64,000 bases of DNA from Iocasia fonsfrigidae (GCF_017751145.1 NZ_CP046640.1:3862494-3926493), one strand, 5' to 3'. Shown: positions 32,758 to 42,332, numbered from the stretch's first letter. Program-made: numbers and translations. Notes: generated by a model not told the origin, from the sequence alone.

Positions 32758-32777
32758 TTTAACCCCCTTTCTTTTTT

Positions 32778-32808
32778 ATTGTATTTTAAAACACATTTGA
32801 TGTCAAAT
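32778..32808 (-). promoter_or_regulatory. Repressor promoter with overlapping palindromic operator
   Basis: On the minus strand TTGACA (32801-32806), 17 bases, TACAAT (32778-32783). The palindrome ATTTGATGTCAAAT (32795-32808) covers the -35 box and is a good candidate for auto-repression. Confidence 0.75.
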
Positions 32809-32862
32809 ATATTTTTTTTCTAACTTAAAAAATATTCCATTTTTGTTTAAAGGAGTGAAATT

Positions 32863-33456
32863 ATGAATTATTTTAATTTAACACAGTATCAAGTTGATAA
32901 TTTTGATAAAATTATCATAGATTTCCAAAAAGCAAAAGAAGGTGATTCCCATGAACAGCTCAAATTAATCTTAAAATATCTTAGGTTGATTAAAAAGATA
33001 TCAACTATCAGCGGGAAAATAGATGAAGATTTAATGCAAGAGATAATTATTGATTTATTAGTTGATATATTACCTGGATATGATGAAAAAAAGGGGGATT
33101 TCGGAAAGAGATTGGGTATAATAGCTGGAAATAAAAAGAAAAATTACTTAAAATATCTTTATATTAGGAAACATAATAGCATTGATGAAAAGATTGAAGA
33201 TGGTATTGAATTAAAAGATACTCTTATAGAAGATATAAATTTAGAAAACCAATACATAAACAAGGAGACCAGGAAAAAATTATTTGAATTGATTTCCCAA
33301 TTAAAACCCAAACATCAATATATGGTTAATGAATATTATCTTAAAGATCCCCCCCTGACTCTAAAGGAAATTGGTCAACAATTAGGTTATAGTCATGAAT
33401 ATGTTAGACAGGAATTGAAAAAGGTGAGGCGATATTTGAAACGAAAAATGCTTTAG
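32863..33456 (+). CDS. Sigma-70-like factor controlling the tail locus
   Basis: A 197-residue protein with an N-terminal sigma-region-2-like helical part (about residues 25-105: GDSHEQLKLILKYLRLIKKI ... MQEIIIDLLVDIL) and a clear region-4 helix-turn-helix at about 135-190 (LISQLKPKHQYMVNEYYLKD, TLKEIGQQLGYSHEYVRQEL). Length and layout recall the small ECF/TcdR-UviA-like sigma factors that drive toxin and bacteriocin genes. ATG follows AAAGGAGTG. Divergent from the XRE repressor and upstream of a coiled-coil gene. That it activates the tail operon is an inference from position. Confidence 0.82.
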   Translation: MNYFNLTQYQVDNFDKIIIDFQKAKEGDSHEQLKLILKYLRLIKKISTISGKIDEDLMQEIIIDLLVDILPGYDEKKGDFGKRLGIIAGNKKKNYLKYLYIRKHNSIDEKIEDGIELKDTLIEDINLENQYINKETRKKLFELISQLKPKHQYMVNEYYLKDPPLTLKEIGQQLGYSHEYVRQELKKVRRYLKRKML

Positions 33457-33471
33457 GAAGGAGTATATAAG

Positions 33472-33843
33472 ATGATTTGTTTTGCACAAGAAATTCTTGA
33501 ATGTTTTGAAATGGTTAAGGAAGAATATGAAGATTTAAAACAAAATTTAAGTCAAATACAAAAAAAATTAAATATTATAGACTATTTCTTTAAAGTGGTG
33601 ACCTTAAACGCTGTCGAAAGAAACCAATTATTTAATATTAGAAATAATACATTACTAAAATATCAAGAAATTAAGGACCGATTAAATGAATTGAGTAGAT
33701 ATTATCAGCTTTTTCTGAAATATGGTAAATTTGAAGAAGAATTAAGGTGTGTAATGAAAGAAGTTGAAGAAATGGTTAAAAAACGTCAAAAACATTTTTG
33801 TGTTTCAGAGGTGAAGAAAGATTCTGATAATATAGTTTCTTAG
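33472..33843 (+). CDS. Coiled-coil protein downstream of the sigma-like factor
   Basis: A 123-residue, nearly all-helical protein (MVKEEYEDLKQNLSQIQKKLNIIDYFF ... NTLLKYQEIKDRLNELSRYYQLF ... EEELRCVMKEVEEMVKK). ATG lies after AGGAAGGAG, 15 bases downstream of the sigma-like gene, so the two are co-transcribed. It might be an anti-sigma or co-regulator; there is no recognised domain. Confidence 0.65.
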   Translation: MICFAQEILECFEMVKEEYEDLKQNLSQIQKKLNIIDYFFKVVTLNAVERNQLFNIRNNTLLKYQEIKDRLNELSRYYQLFLKYGKFEEELRCVMKEVEEMVKKRQKHFCVSEVKKDSDNIVS

Positions 33844-33924
33844 TTCCATATAATTTCATATTTCTTTTAAAATATATCTTATATTATCTCAACTTTTTTC
33901 TACTATAAATAGAAAGGAGCAAAA

Positions 33925-33975
33925 ATGAACATTTCACTTAAATTATTAAAATACTATATCCTTAGAGGAGGATAA
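33925..33975 (+). CDS. 16-residue peptide candidate
   Basis: MNISLKLLKYYILRGG, ATG at 33925 after AGAAAGGAGC. The end of this frame is itself a strong ribosome site (AGAGGAGG) placed before a TTG at 33981, which opens a 10-codon frame (MDYWVTDIND). Two tiny frames with good ribosome sites in tandem suggest a peptide or leader function for the regulatory operon, but they may be chance. Confidence 0.35.
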   Translation: MNISLKLLKYYILRGG

Positions 33976-34028
33976 TTTTATTGGATTATTGGGTAACAGA
34001 TATTAATGATTAATTAGACAGATAAGTA

Positions 34029-34047
34029 GCCCATAGGTACTATGGGC
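34029..34047. terminator. Hairpin between the sigma operon and ptsI
   Basis: GCCCATAG / CTATGGGC, an 8-bp perfect stem with a three-base loop, extended by ATAAG / CTTAT outside. On the plus strand it is followed by TTTTA. It separates the convergent transcripts. Confidence 0.65.
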
Positions 34048-34063
34048 CAGCTTATTTTACTAT

Positions 34064-35776
34064 TCACAAAGTTTTTAAATATTCTTTCACCTGTTTTGCT
34101 GTAGTTAACTTAATAACCTGAACAAGATTTTTCTTACATTCCTTCTGGTCTAATTTCCTGATTAATTGCTTTATATCCAGAATGGAACCAACACTCATGC
34201 TGAGTTCATCTATACCCATCCCAATAAATATGGGGGTTAATAATGGATTCCCAGCAGTTTCACCGCATATTCCTACCTTAATACCAGCTCGATGAGCAGC
34301 ATCAACAATTCTTTTGATCAGCCTAATAATAGCAGGATAATATGGACTATGCAATTTAGCAACTAATTCATTGGTCCGATCAGCAGCCATAGTGTATTGT
34401 ATCAGGTCATTGGTCCCTATGCTGAAAAAATCTACCTGTCTGGCTAGTTCATCTGCCATAATGGCTGCAGCAGGGACTTCTATCATCATACCAACCTCAA
34501 TGTCACTGTTAAAAGATATTTTAGCCTCAGTTAATTCTAATTTAGCTTTATCAAGTAATTTTTTAGCTCTATCAAGTTCTTCTAAAGAGGAAATAAGAGG
34601 GAACATAATTTTCAAGTTACCATATTGAGCTGCCCGAAGAATTGCTTTAAGCTGAACTAAAAAAATATCTTCCCTTTCCAGACAAAAACGGATAGCTCTG
34701 AAACCTAAAAAGGGATTCATTTCCCGGGGTAATTCAAGATAAGGTAATTCTTTATCCCCACCAATATCCAGGGTACGAATAATAACCGGCTTATCTTTCA
34801 TCTTTTTAGCAACTTTTCTATAAACCTGATATTGGGTCTCTTCATCTGGTAGGCTGTTATTATTCATATATAAAAACTCTGTTCTAAAGAGACCAATACC
34901 ATCGCTATTGGTATCAAGTATGGCATCTAGTTCATCATCTGTACCCATATTGGCAGCTAATTGAATTTTAAAGTTATCACGGGTTATAGCTGGCTTATCT
35001 TTTAATTCAGCTAACTTTTTTTGTTTTTCTTGATATTCTCTTATTTTAACCTCATATTTAGTTAAGTCTGTACTGTCTGGTTCTAAAATAACCTCTCCTG
35101 TGTTACCATTGAGAATTATTCTATCCCCAGTCTGAACTGTAGACAAATCAATCTCTACCTTTATTACTGCAGGCAGCATCAATCCCCTGGCCAGAATAAC
35201 TGTATGGGAAGTCTGGCCTCCTTTAGTTAAAACAAAACCCTTTAATTTACTTTTATCCAGCAACGCGGTTTCTGAAGGAGCCAGATCACAACTAACTACT
35301 ATCGCCTCGTCTGGAATCTCACTGACTAAGCTGAATTCTCCTTTTAAAGCCCTCAAAAGGTGTTTGCCCACATCCTGAACATCAGGTATCCTCTGTTGAA
35401 AATATTCATCATCTATACCCTTAAATTTGGTAACCATAGAATCAATTGCTTTTTTAATTGCTCCCTCGGTATTGATTAAACCATCTTTTATATTTTTTTT
35501 AATATCTTCCAAAAGCACCGGGTCATTAAGCATCGCAATTGTTGCTTCAAAGATCATACTACCTTCAGTACCCAGATCTTTTTCTGCTGTTTCCTTTAAT
35601 TTTTCTAAAAAACAGGAGGCTTTTTCTCTGGCAATTTTAACTTTGTCTAGTTCAAAATTGATTTCTTCACGGCTAATTCTGCGCACTTCAACAGTTGGCA
35701 TTTCATCTAGGTATTTATATATTGTTCCGATTACTATTCCTTTAGAAACCGGAATACCATTATATCTTTTAGCCAT
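34064..35776 (-). CDS. ptsI: PTS Enzyme I
   Basis: About 570 residues. The start is ATG at 35776, seven bases after GAGGAG and just downstream of the ptsH stop, rather than the ATG at 35809 inside ptsH. The N-terminal swivelling domain has the active-site histidine in GGQTSHTVILARG (about residue 190); the C-terminal PEP-binding barrel has FRTEFLYMN, GGDKELPYL, NPFLGFRAIR, FSIGTNDLIQYTM and GICGETAG. It transfers phosphate from PEP to HPr in the cytosol, feeding the fructose-type permease encoded just upstream. Confidence 0.97.
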   Translation of the reverse strand: MAKRYNGIPVSKGIVIGTIYKYLDEMPTVEVRRISREEINFELDKVKIAREKASCFLEKLKETAEKDLGTEGSMIFEATIAMLNDPVLLEDIKKNIKDGLINTEGAIKKAIDSMVTKFKGIDDEYFQQRIPDVQDVGKHLLRALKGEFSLVSEIPDEAIVVSCDLAPSETALLDKSKLKGFVLTKGGQTSHTVILARGLMLPAVIKVEIDLSTVQTGDRIILNGNTGEVILEPDSTDLTKYEVKIREYQEKQKKLAELKDKPAITRDNFKIQLAANMGTDDELDAILDTNSDGIGLFRTEFLYMNNNSLPDEETQYQVYRKVAKKMKDKPVIIRTLDIGGDKELPYLELPREMNPFLGFRAIRFCLEREDIFLVQLKAILRAAQYGNLKIMFPLISSLEELDRAKKLLDKAKLELTEAKISFNSDIEVGMMIEVPAAAIMADELARQVDFFSIGTNDLIQYTMAADRTNELVAKLHSPYYPAIIRLIKRIVDAAHRAGIKVGICGETAGNPLLTPIFIGMGIDELSMSVGSILDIKQLIRKLDQKECKKNLVQVIKLTTAKQVKEYLKTL

Positions 35777-35780
35777 AATA

Positions 35781-36050
35781 TTACTCCTCTTCACCCATGC
35801 CTGAGGCAAAAAATTCTTTTAATTCCTTGAGAGCTCTCTCTTCATCTTCTCCCTCGACTTTTAAAGTTATTTCCTTGCCACAGCTAACACCCAGAGACAT
35901 TACACTCAATATGCTTTTGGCATTGGCCTCCTTATCATTATATATAATTAATATTTCTGATTTATAATTGGCTGCCTTTTGTGTTAAAAGTGTAGCAGGC
36001 CTAGCATGTAGACCACTTTCATTGACAATTCTTATCTTATCTTGAAGCAC
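35781..36050 (-). CDS. ptsH: HPr phosphocarrier protein
   Basis: An 89-residue HPr with the phosphorylatable His15 in GLHARPAT and the regulatory Ser46 in AKSILSVMSLG, which HPr kinase would target in Firmicutes carbon control. Four bases separate it from ptsI. It passes phosphate to the EIIA encoded in the same operon. Confidence 0.97.
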   Translation of the reverse strand: MLQDKIRIVNESGLHARPATLLTQKAANYKSEILIIYNDKEANAKSILSVMSLGVSCGKEITLKVEGEDEERALKELKEFFASGMGEEE

Positions 36051-36113
36051 TATATCATCCCCTTACTTCAATTGTTATTTAATTTATTATAAATTTAGTT
36101 ACTAAGTTTTATT

Positions 36114-37499
36114 CTACTGTACTACTGGTTTTAAGACCCTAACCATTAATGCGGTAACTAGTGTGCCGATTATAATAGCTAATATATATGGGACTAATCC
36201 GCCCACTACTTTAGGAATAAGCAATACAAATATACCACCATGGGGCACTTTTAAAGATGTATTAAATAGCATTGCTAAAGCACCAGTTATTGCTGAACCT
36301 GTCATTATTGAGGGTATTATTCTTAACGGATCAGCAGCTGCAAAAGGTATGGCTCCTTCCGTGATAAAGGAGGCCCCAAGAACCCAGGCAGCTTTTCCAG
36401 CTTCTACCTCAGCCCGACTAAATCTATCTTTAAATAGAACAGTGGCCAGAGCTAATCCCAATGGTGGAGTCATACCAGCAGCCATTACTGCAGCCATAGG
36501 GGCATATACATTTGAAGCCAAAAGTCCAGTACTAAAGGTATAAGCTGCTTTATTTACAGGACCACCCATATCAAAAGCCATCATTGCCCCTAAAATCACA
36601 CCTAATAAAACAGCATTTGTTCCACTCATAGCCTGGAGCCAATTTGTTAATCCTACCATAATACTCTGTACTGGTTTACCAATAACATATATCATTAATA
36701 ACCCTACTGTCAGTGACGATAATAAAGGTAAAATTAAGATAGGCAACAACCCCTGGAAATTCCTGGGGAGTTTTATAATATTCTTTAACCATTGAGCTAT
36801 ATAACCAGCCAAAAAACCAGCGATTATCCCACCTAAAAAGCCTGCTCCAATTGAATTAGCTATTATACCCCCAATCATACCAGGTGCCAGTCCAGGACGA
36901 TCAGCAATGGAATAAGCAATATAACCAGCCATTACCGGTACCATCAGAGCAAAAGCAGCCCCACTACCTATCTGCATTAAAGCAGCAGCCAAAGTCCCTT
37001 CCTGTTCAAAGGCCTTATAGCCAAAAACAAAAGAAAGGGCTATAGCCAGACCACCTGCTACTACAAAGGGAATCATATGGGAAACACCTGTCATTAGGTG
37101 TTTATAAGCTCCACTTCTCTGTGACTTTCTTTCAGCCTTTAGATTCATAACCTGATCATAAGTGCCTTCACTTATATTGGTAGTTTCTCCCTTTTCTGCG
37201 CCTTCAAGGGCCTGTTTAATTAAAGCCTCTGGGTTATCAATAGCATCACCTACTGCTACATTTACAATATACTTCCCTTTAAACCTTTCTAGTTTTACAT
37301 TAGCATCTGCAGCAATAACAACCGCTTCAGCCTCTTTTATGTCTTGCTCTGTTAATTGATTTTCTACACCTACACTACCCTGTGTTTCTACCTTCATAGT
37401 TATGCCCATTTTCTTTGCTGCTTCTTCCAATGACTCAGCAGCCATATAAGTATGAGCAATGCCAGTCGGACAAGATGTAATCCCAACAATTTTTTTCAT
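36114..37499 (-). CDS. fruA: PTS fructose-type permease EIIBC
   Basis: A 461-residue membrane permease. The EIIB domain (residues 1-~100) has the phosphorylated Cys10 in [17 protein letters not shown]. The EIIC domain has about nine or ten hydrophobic segments and the family motif FAFAADPL-like [14 protein letters not shown] near the end, as well as [11 protein letters not shown]. It takes up fructose as fructose-1-phosphate, the substrate of the downstream-function kinase in the same operon. EIIA is a separate gene here. Confidence 0.93.
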   Translation of the reverse strand: MKKIVGITSCPTGIAHTYMAAESLEEAAKKMGITMKVETQGSVGVENQLTEQDIKEAEAVVIAADANVKLERFKGKYIVNVAVGDAIDNPEALIKQALEGAEKGETTNISEGTYDQVMNLKAERKSQRSGAYKHLMTGVSHMIPFVVAGGLAIALSFVFGYKAFEQEGTLAAALMQIGSGAAFALMVPVMAGYIAYSIADRPGLAPGMIGGIIANSIGAGFLGGIIAGFLAGYIAQWLKNIIKLPRNFQGLLPILILPLLSSLTVGLLMIYVIGKPVQSIMVGLTNWLQAMSGTNAVLLGVILGAMMAFDMGGPVNKAAYTFSTGLLASNVYAPMAAVMAAGMTPPLGLALATVLFKDRFSRAEVEAGKAAWVLGASFITEGAIPFAAADPLRIIPSIMTGSAITGALAMLFNTSLKVPHGGIFVLLIPKVVGGLVPYILAIIIGTLVTALMVRVLKPVVQ

Positions 37500-37537
37500 A
37501 AATAAATCCTCCCCTTTTAATTTAGATGTAATACATA

Positions 37538-38002
37538 TTATTTGAAACTATTTTCCCTGACAACAATCACCTCCCTGAGCCCTTCAGGGGTAGAAACCTG
37601 CAATAAGGCTTCCCGGAAGTCTTCATGTACTAACATGCGGGAAAGTTTAGCTAATAATTTTAAATGCTGGTCTTTAGATTTTTCTGGTGCAGCAATCAGA
37701 AAAAATAAATAGCTAGGTTTTTTATCAAGGGATTGAAAATTAATCCCTTTTTTAGATCTGCCAAATACAATAGCTGGTTTTTTTACAGCTTTACTTTTTA
37801 CATGGGGAATAGCTATTCCATTCCCTATACCAGTTGTACTCTTTTGTTCTCTCTCCATAGCAGATTGAAAAACACTCTTTTCATCAGTTATATAATCTTG
37901 TCCTTTCAATAATTTTATGAGTTCTTTAATAACACCTTCCTTGTCTTGACTCTCCAATTCCATCTTTATTAGTTCTGGTTTAATAAAGTCTTTTAATCCC
38001 AT
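37538..38002 (-). CDS. PTS fructose-type EIIA
   Basis: A 154-residue cytosolic PTS_EIIA_2 domain, with active His67 in [16 protein letters not shown]. Accepts phosphate from HPr and passes it to EIIB. Located between fruK and the EIIBC gene. Confidence 0.94.
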   Translation of the reverse strand: MGLKDFIKPELIKMELESQDKEGVIKELIKLLKGQDYITDEKSVFQSAMEREQKSTTGIGNGIAIPHVKSKAVKKPAIVFGRSKKGINFQSLDKKPSYLFFLIAAPEKSKDQHLKLLAKLSRMLVHEDFREALLQVSTPEGLREVIVVRENSFK

Positions 38003-38011
38003 AATATCCTC

Positions 38012-38941
38012 CTAAATAATTTTTATAGTGATTTTTTCTTTAGTTTTTTTAATCATTTCCTTATTTAAAAGTTCAATTTTTCCCAATTTTACATAGCTTG
38101 TTGCAATAGCTGCTGCATAACAAGCTATTTCTTTAAAAGGCATATTTTTTTGTAAAGCAACAGCCAGTCCAGCAACCATAGAGTCACCTGCCCCCACAGT
38201 TGTATTAGAAATACTAACCTGTGGTGTTTTAAGATAATAACAATTCTTTTTATTAGCAAAGATTGCTCCCCGGGCACCCATAGAAATAACTATTATTTCT
38301 ACTCCTTGAGCCAAAAAATAATTTACAGTTTCTTTCATATCTTTTTCATTTTTAATTTCTTCCCCAATTAACTCCTGGGCTTCATGTAAATTGGGCTTAA
38401 TTAAAAAAGGCTGTTCTTTTAAAACCTCTTTTAAATTATTACCTGAAGTATCAACTATTACTGGAATTTCAGCTTCTTTGCAAAGCCTTATTAAATGATT
38501 ATATGTGTTAGATGACAAACCATGAGGGATACTACCTGCCATGACTATCAAATTACCCACTGCAAGGTAGTCTCGCAATTTTTTTTCCAGGGCCTTAAAA
38601 TCATTTTTGCTTACTTTTCCTGGTTCATTGATCTCTGTTTCCCGGCTAATACTAGTTTCCAGTATTTTAATATTTTGTCGTGTGGCATAATTGGAAGAAA
38701 TAAAATCTGCCTTTAACTTTTTTTTTCTTAAAAAAGTTTTAATAGCATCCCCTGTATTGCCACCCAATATACCAGTAGTCAGAACATTTTCTCCCATTTG
38801 ATGTATCACCTGTGCTACATTAATGCCCTTTCCTCCTGGTAAGGTTATAACTTCTTTTACCCGGTTTAATTTACCAGGAGTCAATCGGTCAATCATTATT
38901 GTCTTGTCTATAGCTGGATTTAATGTTACAGTAATGATCAT
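38012..38941 (-). CDS. fruK: 1-Phosphofructokinase
   Basis: A 309-residue PfkB-family kinase: TLNPAIDKTI start, LPGGKGINVAQ substrate motif, and the PfkB signature near the end, VGAGDSMVAGLAVAL, with the catalytic Asp. Converts fructose-1-phosphate to fructose-1,6-bisphosphate. Overlaps the regulator gene by four bases. Confidence 0.95.
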   Translation of the reverse strand: MIITVTLNPAIDKTIMIDRLTPGKLNRVKEVITLPGGKGINVAQVIHQMGENVLTTGILGGNTGDAIKTFLRKKKLKADFISSNYATRQNIKILETSISRETEINEPGKVSKNDFKALEKKLRDYLAVGNLIVMAGSIPHGLSSNTYNHLIRLCKEAEIPVIVDTSGNNLKEVLKEQPFLIKPNLHEAQELIGEEIKNEKDMKETVNYFLAQGVEIIVISMGARGAIFANKKNCYYLKTPQVSISNTTVGAGDSMVAGLAVALQKNMPFKEIACYAAAIATSYVKLGKIELLNKEMIKKTKEKITIKII

Positions 38942-39708
38942 AAAATTACTTCAACCCCTGCCTCTTCAATTTTGGTAATATATTGCTTATCAAGCTGGTC
39001 AATTACAAAATAGTCTATATCTTTAAGACCAGCAAATTTACAAAAAGAAACCTTTCCTAATTTAGAATGATCTACAAGCATATAAACCTCTTGAGCAATA
39101 TTAATCATAACTTTTTTAATGCTAGCCTCTGTTAAATCAGGTGTAGTAAATCCATCACTTATAGTAAAACCATTGCTTCCAAGAAAAGCCTTATCAACCC
39201 TAAGCTCTTTTAATGTTTTTTCTGCCAGAGAACCAACAAAAGCCCTTGTGTTATATTTATAAGTCCCACCAATAAAAACCACTTCTATTTCCCTACCTAA
39301 TTGTTTTACTTCATTAAAAATATCAAATGAATTTGTTACTAATGTCAATTTATTAATGTTTTTTAATTTTCCAACAATCTGTAAGGTAGTAGTTCCAGCA
39401 TCGATAAGTATGGTATCTCCTTCTTTTATTAGCTGACTAGCTTTATAACCAATTTCTCTTTTGGCTTCTTTAAATTTATCTGCTTTATCTTCAAAAGATG
39501 GTTCATAACTTTTGCTAAAAGAAACAGAGACTGCACCCCCATGTGTTCTAAGTAAATAACCACCTTCTTCTAGTTCACCTAAATCTCTTCTTATTGTTAC
39601 CTCAGATACATTAAATTCATTACTCAATTCCTTCACTTGAACCCGATTATATTTGTTAAGATTTTTAATTATTTTTTCTTTTCTTTCTTCAGCAAACAAT
39701 TTTATCAA
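38938..39708 (-). CDS. fruR: DeoR-family fructose operon regulator
   Basis: A 256-residue DeoR-family protein: N-terminal winged helix (NRVQVKELSNEFNVSEVTIRRDLGELEEGGYLLRTHGGAV) and a DeoRC sensor domain (IGYKASQLIKEGDTILIDAGTTT, VDHSKLGKVSF). By family it should bind fructose-1-phosphate and repress the operon in its absence. First gene of the PTS operon, with a consensus promoter. Confidence 0.93.
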   Translation of the reverse strand: MIKLFAEERKEKIIKNLNKYNRVQVKELSNEFNVSEVTIRRDLGELEEGGYLLRTHGGAVSVSFSKSYEPSFEDKADKFKEAKREIGYKASQLIKEGDTILIDAGTTTLQIVGKLKNINKLTLVTNSFDIFNEVKQLGREIEVVFIGGTYKYNTRAFVGSLAEKTLKELRVDKAFLGSNGFTISDGFTTPDLTEASIKKVMINIAQEVYMLVDHSKLGKVSFCKFAGLKDIDYFVIDQLDKQYITKIEEAGVEVIL

Positions 39709-39750
39709 CTCGCTTACACTTATATTTATGTTCTTTTCCTTTCATTTTTG

Positions 39751-39779
39751 ATTATATACTTTCTTTTTGTTCATGTCAA
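39751..39779 (-). promoter_or_regulatory. fru operon promoter
   Basis: TTGACA (39774-39779), 17 bases, TATAAT (39751-39756) on the minus strand. GAACAAAAA occurs inside the spacer on this strand and again on the plus strand at about 39806; these may be FruR half-sites. Confidence 0.88.
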
Positions 39780-39838
39780 GGAATTTTTATATTATCTGAA
39801 CTAAAGAACAAAAATTACTAAAAGCTAAGTAAATAAAA

Positions 39839-39872
39839 AAAGAAGAACCGTAATTAACTACGATTCTTCTTT
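39839..39872 (-). terminator. ychF terminator
   Basis: 14-bp stem with one G-U pair (arms 39839-39852 and 39859-39872), followed on the minus strand by TTTTTTTAT. Lies just after the ychF stop and upstream of the fru promoter. Confidence 0.9.
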
Positions 39873-39908
39873 CTATATTAAGTATTCAATAATAATTATT
39901 AATAATAA

Positions 39909-41000
39909 CTAGACATTAAAACGGAAATAACATACATCCCCATCCTGCATAATATATTCCTTGCCTTCTAATCTCAACAAACCCTTTTCTCTGGCATCAC
40001 TGATAGAACCGGAAGCAATCAAATCATCATAGCTTACTACCTCTGCCCTGATAAACCCCCGTTGCATATCAGTATGAATCTTACCAGCAGCCTCAGGGGC
40101 AGATGACCCACTCCTGACAGTCCAGGCCCTTACTTCTTTTTCACCTGCCGTAAAAAAAGTTATCAAATCAAGGAGTTCATAGCCAGCAGTTATCACCCGA
40201 TCCAGGCCTGATTCTTTAAGCCCCATCTCTTCCAAGAACAAACCTGCCTCTTCCTCATCTAATTCGGCAATATCTGCTTCAATCTTAGCGCTTATGGTTA
40301 CTACCCGGGCATTTTCGCCAGCAGCATGTTTCCTTACCTGACTAACCATTTCATTATCAGCTGTTCCAACATCACCTTCATCAATATTGGCTATATAGAT
40401 AATCGGTTTTGCTGATAATAACTGGAGTTCTTTAACCAGCCTTTGGCCCTGTTCCCCTAAATCAAGCTGGCGAATATTCTTTCCCTCTTCCAGGCTGTTT
40501 TGCAAAAGCTCCAGTTCCTGTAATTCTTCTATGTATTCCTTTTCACCGCTTTTGGCCATTTTTGAGGTTTTGGCCATCCTGCGTTCAACTGCAGATAGGT
40601 CAGCCAGGATTAATTCGGTATTTATTATTTCTATATCCCTTAAAGGATTAATATCACCATCAACATGTGTGACATTATTATCAGTAAAACACCTGACAAC
40701 CTGTGCTACGGCCTCCACTTCCCTGATATGAGCTAAAAACTTATTACCTAAACCCTCTCCCTTACTGGCACCTTTTACCAGACCAGCAATATCTACAAAT
40801 TCTATGGTTGTAGGTGTCTTTTTCCTGGGATTGTACATATCATTAAGTACTTCTAAACGCTTATCAGGGACATTAACTACCCCTACATTCGGATCAATAG
40901 TACAAAAGGGATAATTTTCAGCTCCTGCTCCAGCTTTAGTCAAGGCATTAAAAAGGGTTGATTTCCCTACATTTGGCAGTCCTACGATTCCTAGTTTCAT
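39909..41000 (-). CDS. ychF: Redox-regulated ATPase/GTPase YchF
   Basis: A 363-residue YchF (OLA1-like) of the Obg group: G1 [10 protein letters not shown]3-like [19 protein letters not shown], NxxE-type specificity region IANIDEGD, a coiled-coil insert ([21 protein letters not shown]), and a C-terminal TGS domain ([39 protein letters not shown]). It hydrolyses ATP and associates with ribosomes. Overlaps the DUF951 gene by four bases. Confidence 0.96.
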   Translation of the reverse strand: MKLGIVGLPNVGKSTLFNALTKAGAGAENYPFCTIDPNVGVVNVPDKRLEVLNDMYNPRKKTPTTIEFVDIAGLVKGASKGEGLGNKFLAHIREVEAVAQVVRCFTDNNVTHVDGDINPLRDIEIINTELILADLSAVERRMAKTSKMAKSGEKEYIEELQELELLQNSLEEGKNIRQLDLGEQGQRLVKELQLLSAKPIIYIANIDEGDVGTADNEMVSQVRKHAAGENARVVTISAKIEADIAELDEEEAGLFLEEMGLKESGLDRVITAGYELLDLITFFTAGEKEVRAWTVRSGSSAPEAAGKIHTDMQRGFIRAEVVSYDDLIASGSISDAREKGLLRLEGKEYIMQDGDVCYFRFNV

Positions 41001-41197
41001 TTATTTTCACTCTCCATTACTTTCTCCTTAACACTCTTGTCAAACTTTCTCCTGGGTAGCATTATTAACCTACCACAGGTAGTGCATTTTGCCTTGAAAT
41101 CCATACCTATTCTGGTTATCTCCCAGGTGTCTCCTCCACAGGGGTGTTTTTTCCTAAAACGAACTAAATCACCTATTTCATATTCCCTATTATCCAT
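40997..41197 (-). CDS. DUF951 family protein
   Basis: About 66 residues with the DUF951 pattern: YEIGDLVRFRKKHPCGGDTWEI, GMDFKAKCTTCGRLIMLPRRKF. The HPCG and CxxC cysteines suggest a zinc ribbon. Start ATG at 41197 is preferred because GGGAGGCAGG precedes it; the ATG at 41212 has no ribosome site. In Firmicutes DUF951 lies between mscS/ykuT-like and ychF genes, as here. Function unknown. Confidence 0.9.
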   Translation of the reverse strand: MDNREYEIGDLVRFRKKHPCGGDTWEITRIGMDFKAKCTTCGRLIMLPRRKFDKSVKEKVMESENK

Positions 41198-41221
41198 TAT
41201 CCTGCCTCCCATATGAAGTAA

Positions 41222-42076
41222 TTATTTAACAACTGTTTCCTCAACTGAACCCTCTTTTGATAATAATACCACATGAGGATAGGCTATTTCAATACCCCTT
41301 TCATCCAGTCTCTCCTTAATACGCTGCCTAATATAGCGCGCTACCTGCCACTGTTCCATGGGTTTTACCTTAGCCCATATCCTGATTACTACACTTGAAA
41401 CAGCTAATTCCTGGACACCCAAAACAGTAGGCCCATCAGTAATTACCTCACTCTTTTCCAGAGCGATTTCACCTGCTAGTTCTTCCAGAACATCTATTAC
41501 CTGGGAGGGTTTCTCTTCATAAGCTACCCCAACATCAACCATTACCCTCATATTCCCTGAGGAATAATTAGTCACCTGGTTTATTTCACCATTTGGTATA
41601 ATATGAATCTCCCCGGCGAAACTCCTGAGCCGGGTTGTTCTTAGACCCAGTTCCTCAACAACTCCATCAACAGAGGCCACTTTGATATAATCTCCTACAG
41701 CAAACTGGTCTTCAAAAAGAATAAAAAAACCATTTATAATATCTTTGACCAGACTCTGAGCCCCAAAACCCACAGCCAACCCAATGATACCAGCACCAGC
41801 TAAGAGTGAAGCCACCGGGACATTAAAAATAGATAGGATAATAATACTTGAGATAAAATAAATTACATAACGCAAGGCACTCCTTAATAACAGGATAAGA
41901 GTATTCCTCCGTCTTATATATTTTTCCCTCTCTCTTTTTAATAGATTATCAATATACTTATTGCCAAATTTAATTACTAAACCGCTTATGATTAACACGA
42001 TAATACTATTTACTATTTTGATTAGATAACTCCATAAAAGCTCTGAGGAAAATACACCGGTAAAATCATTTACCAT
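41222..42076 (-). CDS. Small-conductance mechanosensitive channel (MscS family)
   Basis: A 284-residue MscS: three membrane helices, the last (about residues 85-125) being the Gly/Ala-rich pore helix ASLLAGAGIIGLAVGFGAQSLVKDIINGFFILFEDQ, then the beta domain (VGDYIKVASVDGVVEELGLRTTRLRS, IPNGEINQVTNYS) and the alpha/beta C-terminus. It opens under membrane tension to release solutes in osmotic downshock. Neighbour of DUF951 and ychF. Confidence 0.95.
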   Translation of the reverse strand: MVNDFTGVFSSELLWSYLIKIVNSIIVLIISGLVIKFGNKYIDNLLKREREKYIRRRNTLILLLRSALRYVIYFISSIIILSIFNVPVASLLAGAGIIGLAVGFGAQSLVKDIINGFFILFEDQFAVGDYIKVASVDGVVEELGLRTTRLRSFAGEIHIIPNGEINQVTNYSSGNMRVMVDVGVAYEEKPSQVIDVLEELAGEIALEKSEVITDGPTVLGVQELAVSSVVIRIWAKVKPMEQWQVARYIRQRIKERLDERGIEIAYPHVVLLSKEGSVEETVVK

Positions 42077-42203
42077 TGTAGTAATATATTCTATGATTTT
42101 TCAAACCCCCTTTTTGCATTTCAACTTATTATATGCGGCAATCTATAATAAGTTAATAGAACCATCTATAATTATATATAATAGTTATCAATTTAGCAAA
42201 AGC

Positions 42204-42332
42204 AAACAAAGTGGCTTCGCCACCCAGACTTTACACAAAGTCACTTGTTATCATAAAACAGACAAATATATTTGCTGGACGACTCTAGAAATTGTCTGGA
42301 GGTAGGAGCTTGGCCTCGATGGCCTGATACTA
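42204..42332 (+). repeat. Structured modular repeat, copy C, truncated at its 3' end
   Basis: Leader from 42204 (AACAAAGTGGCTTCGCC), outer arm and conserved CGACTCTAGAAATTGTCTGGAGG, then the long-form insert GGCCTCGATGGCC. It stops at GATACTA where the gcvPB stop codon begins; the right half (inner stem partner, second hairpin, DnaA box) is missing. The stop triplet of gcvPB lies within the repeat consensus. Confidence 0.8.

Noticed and set aside
13158..34047. Complete prophage
   Set aside because: No integrase, terminase, portal or capsid genes, no attachment-site duplication seen at the ends.
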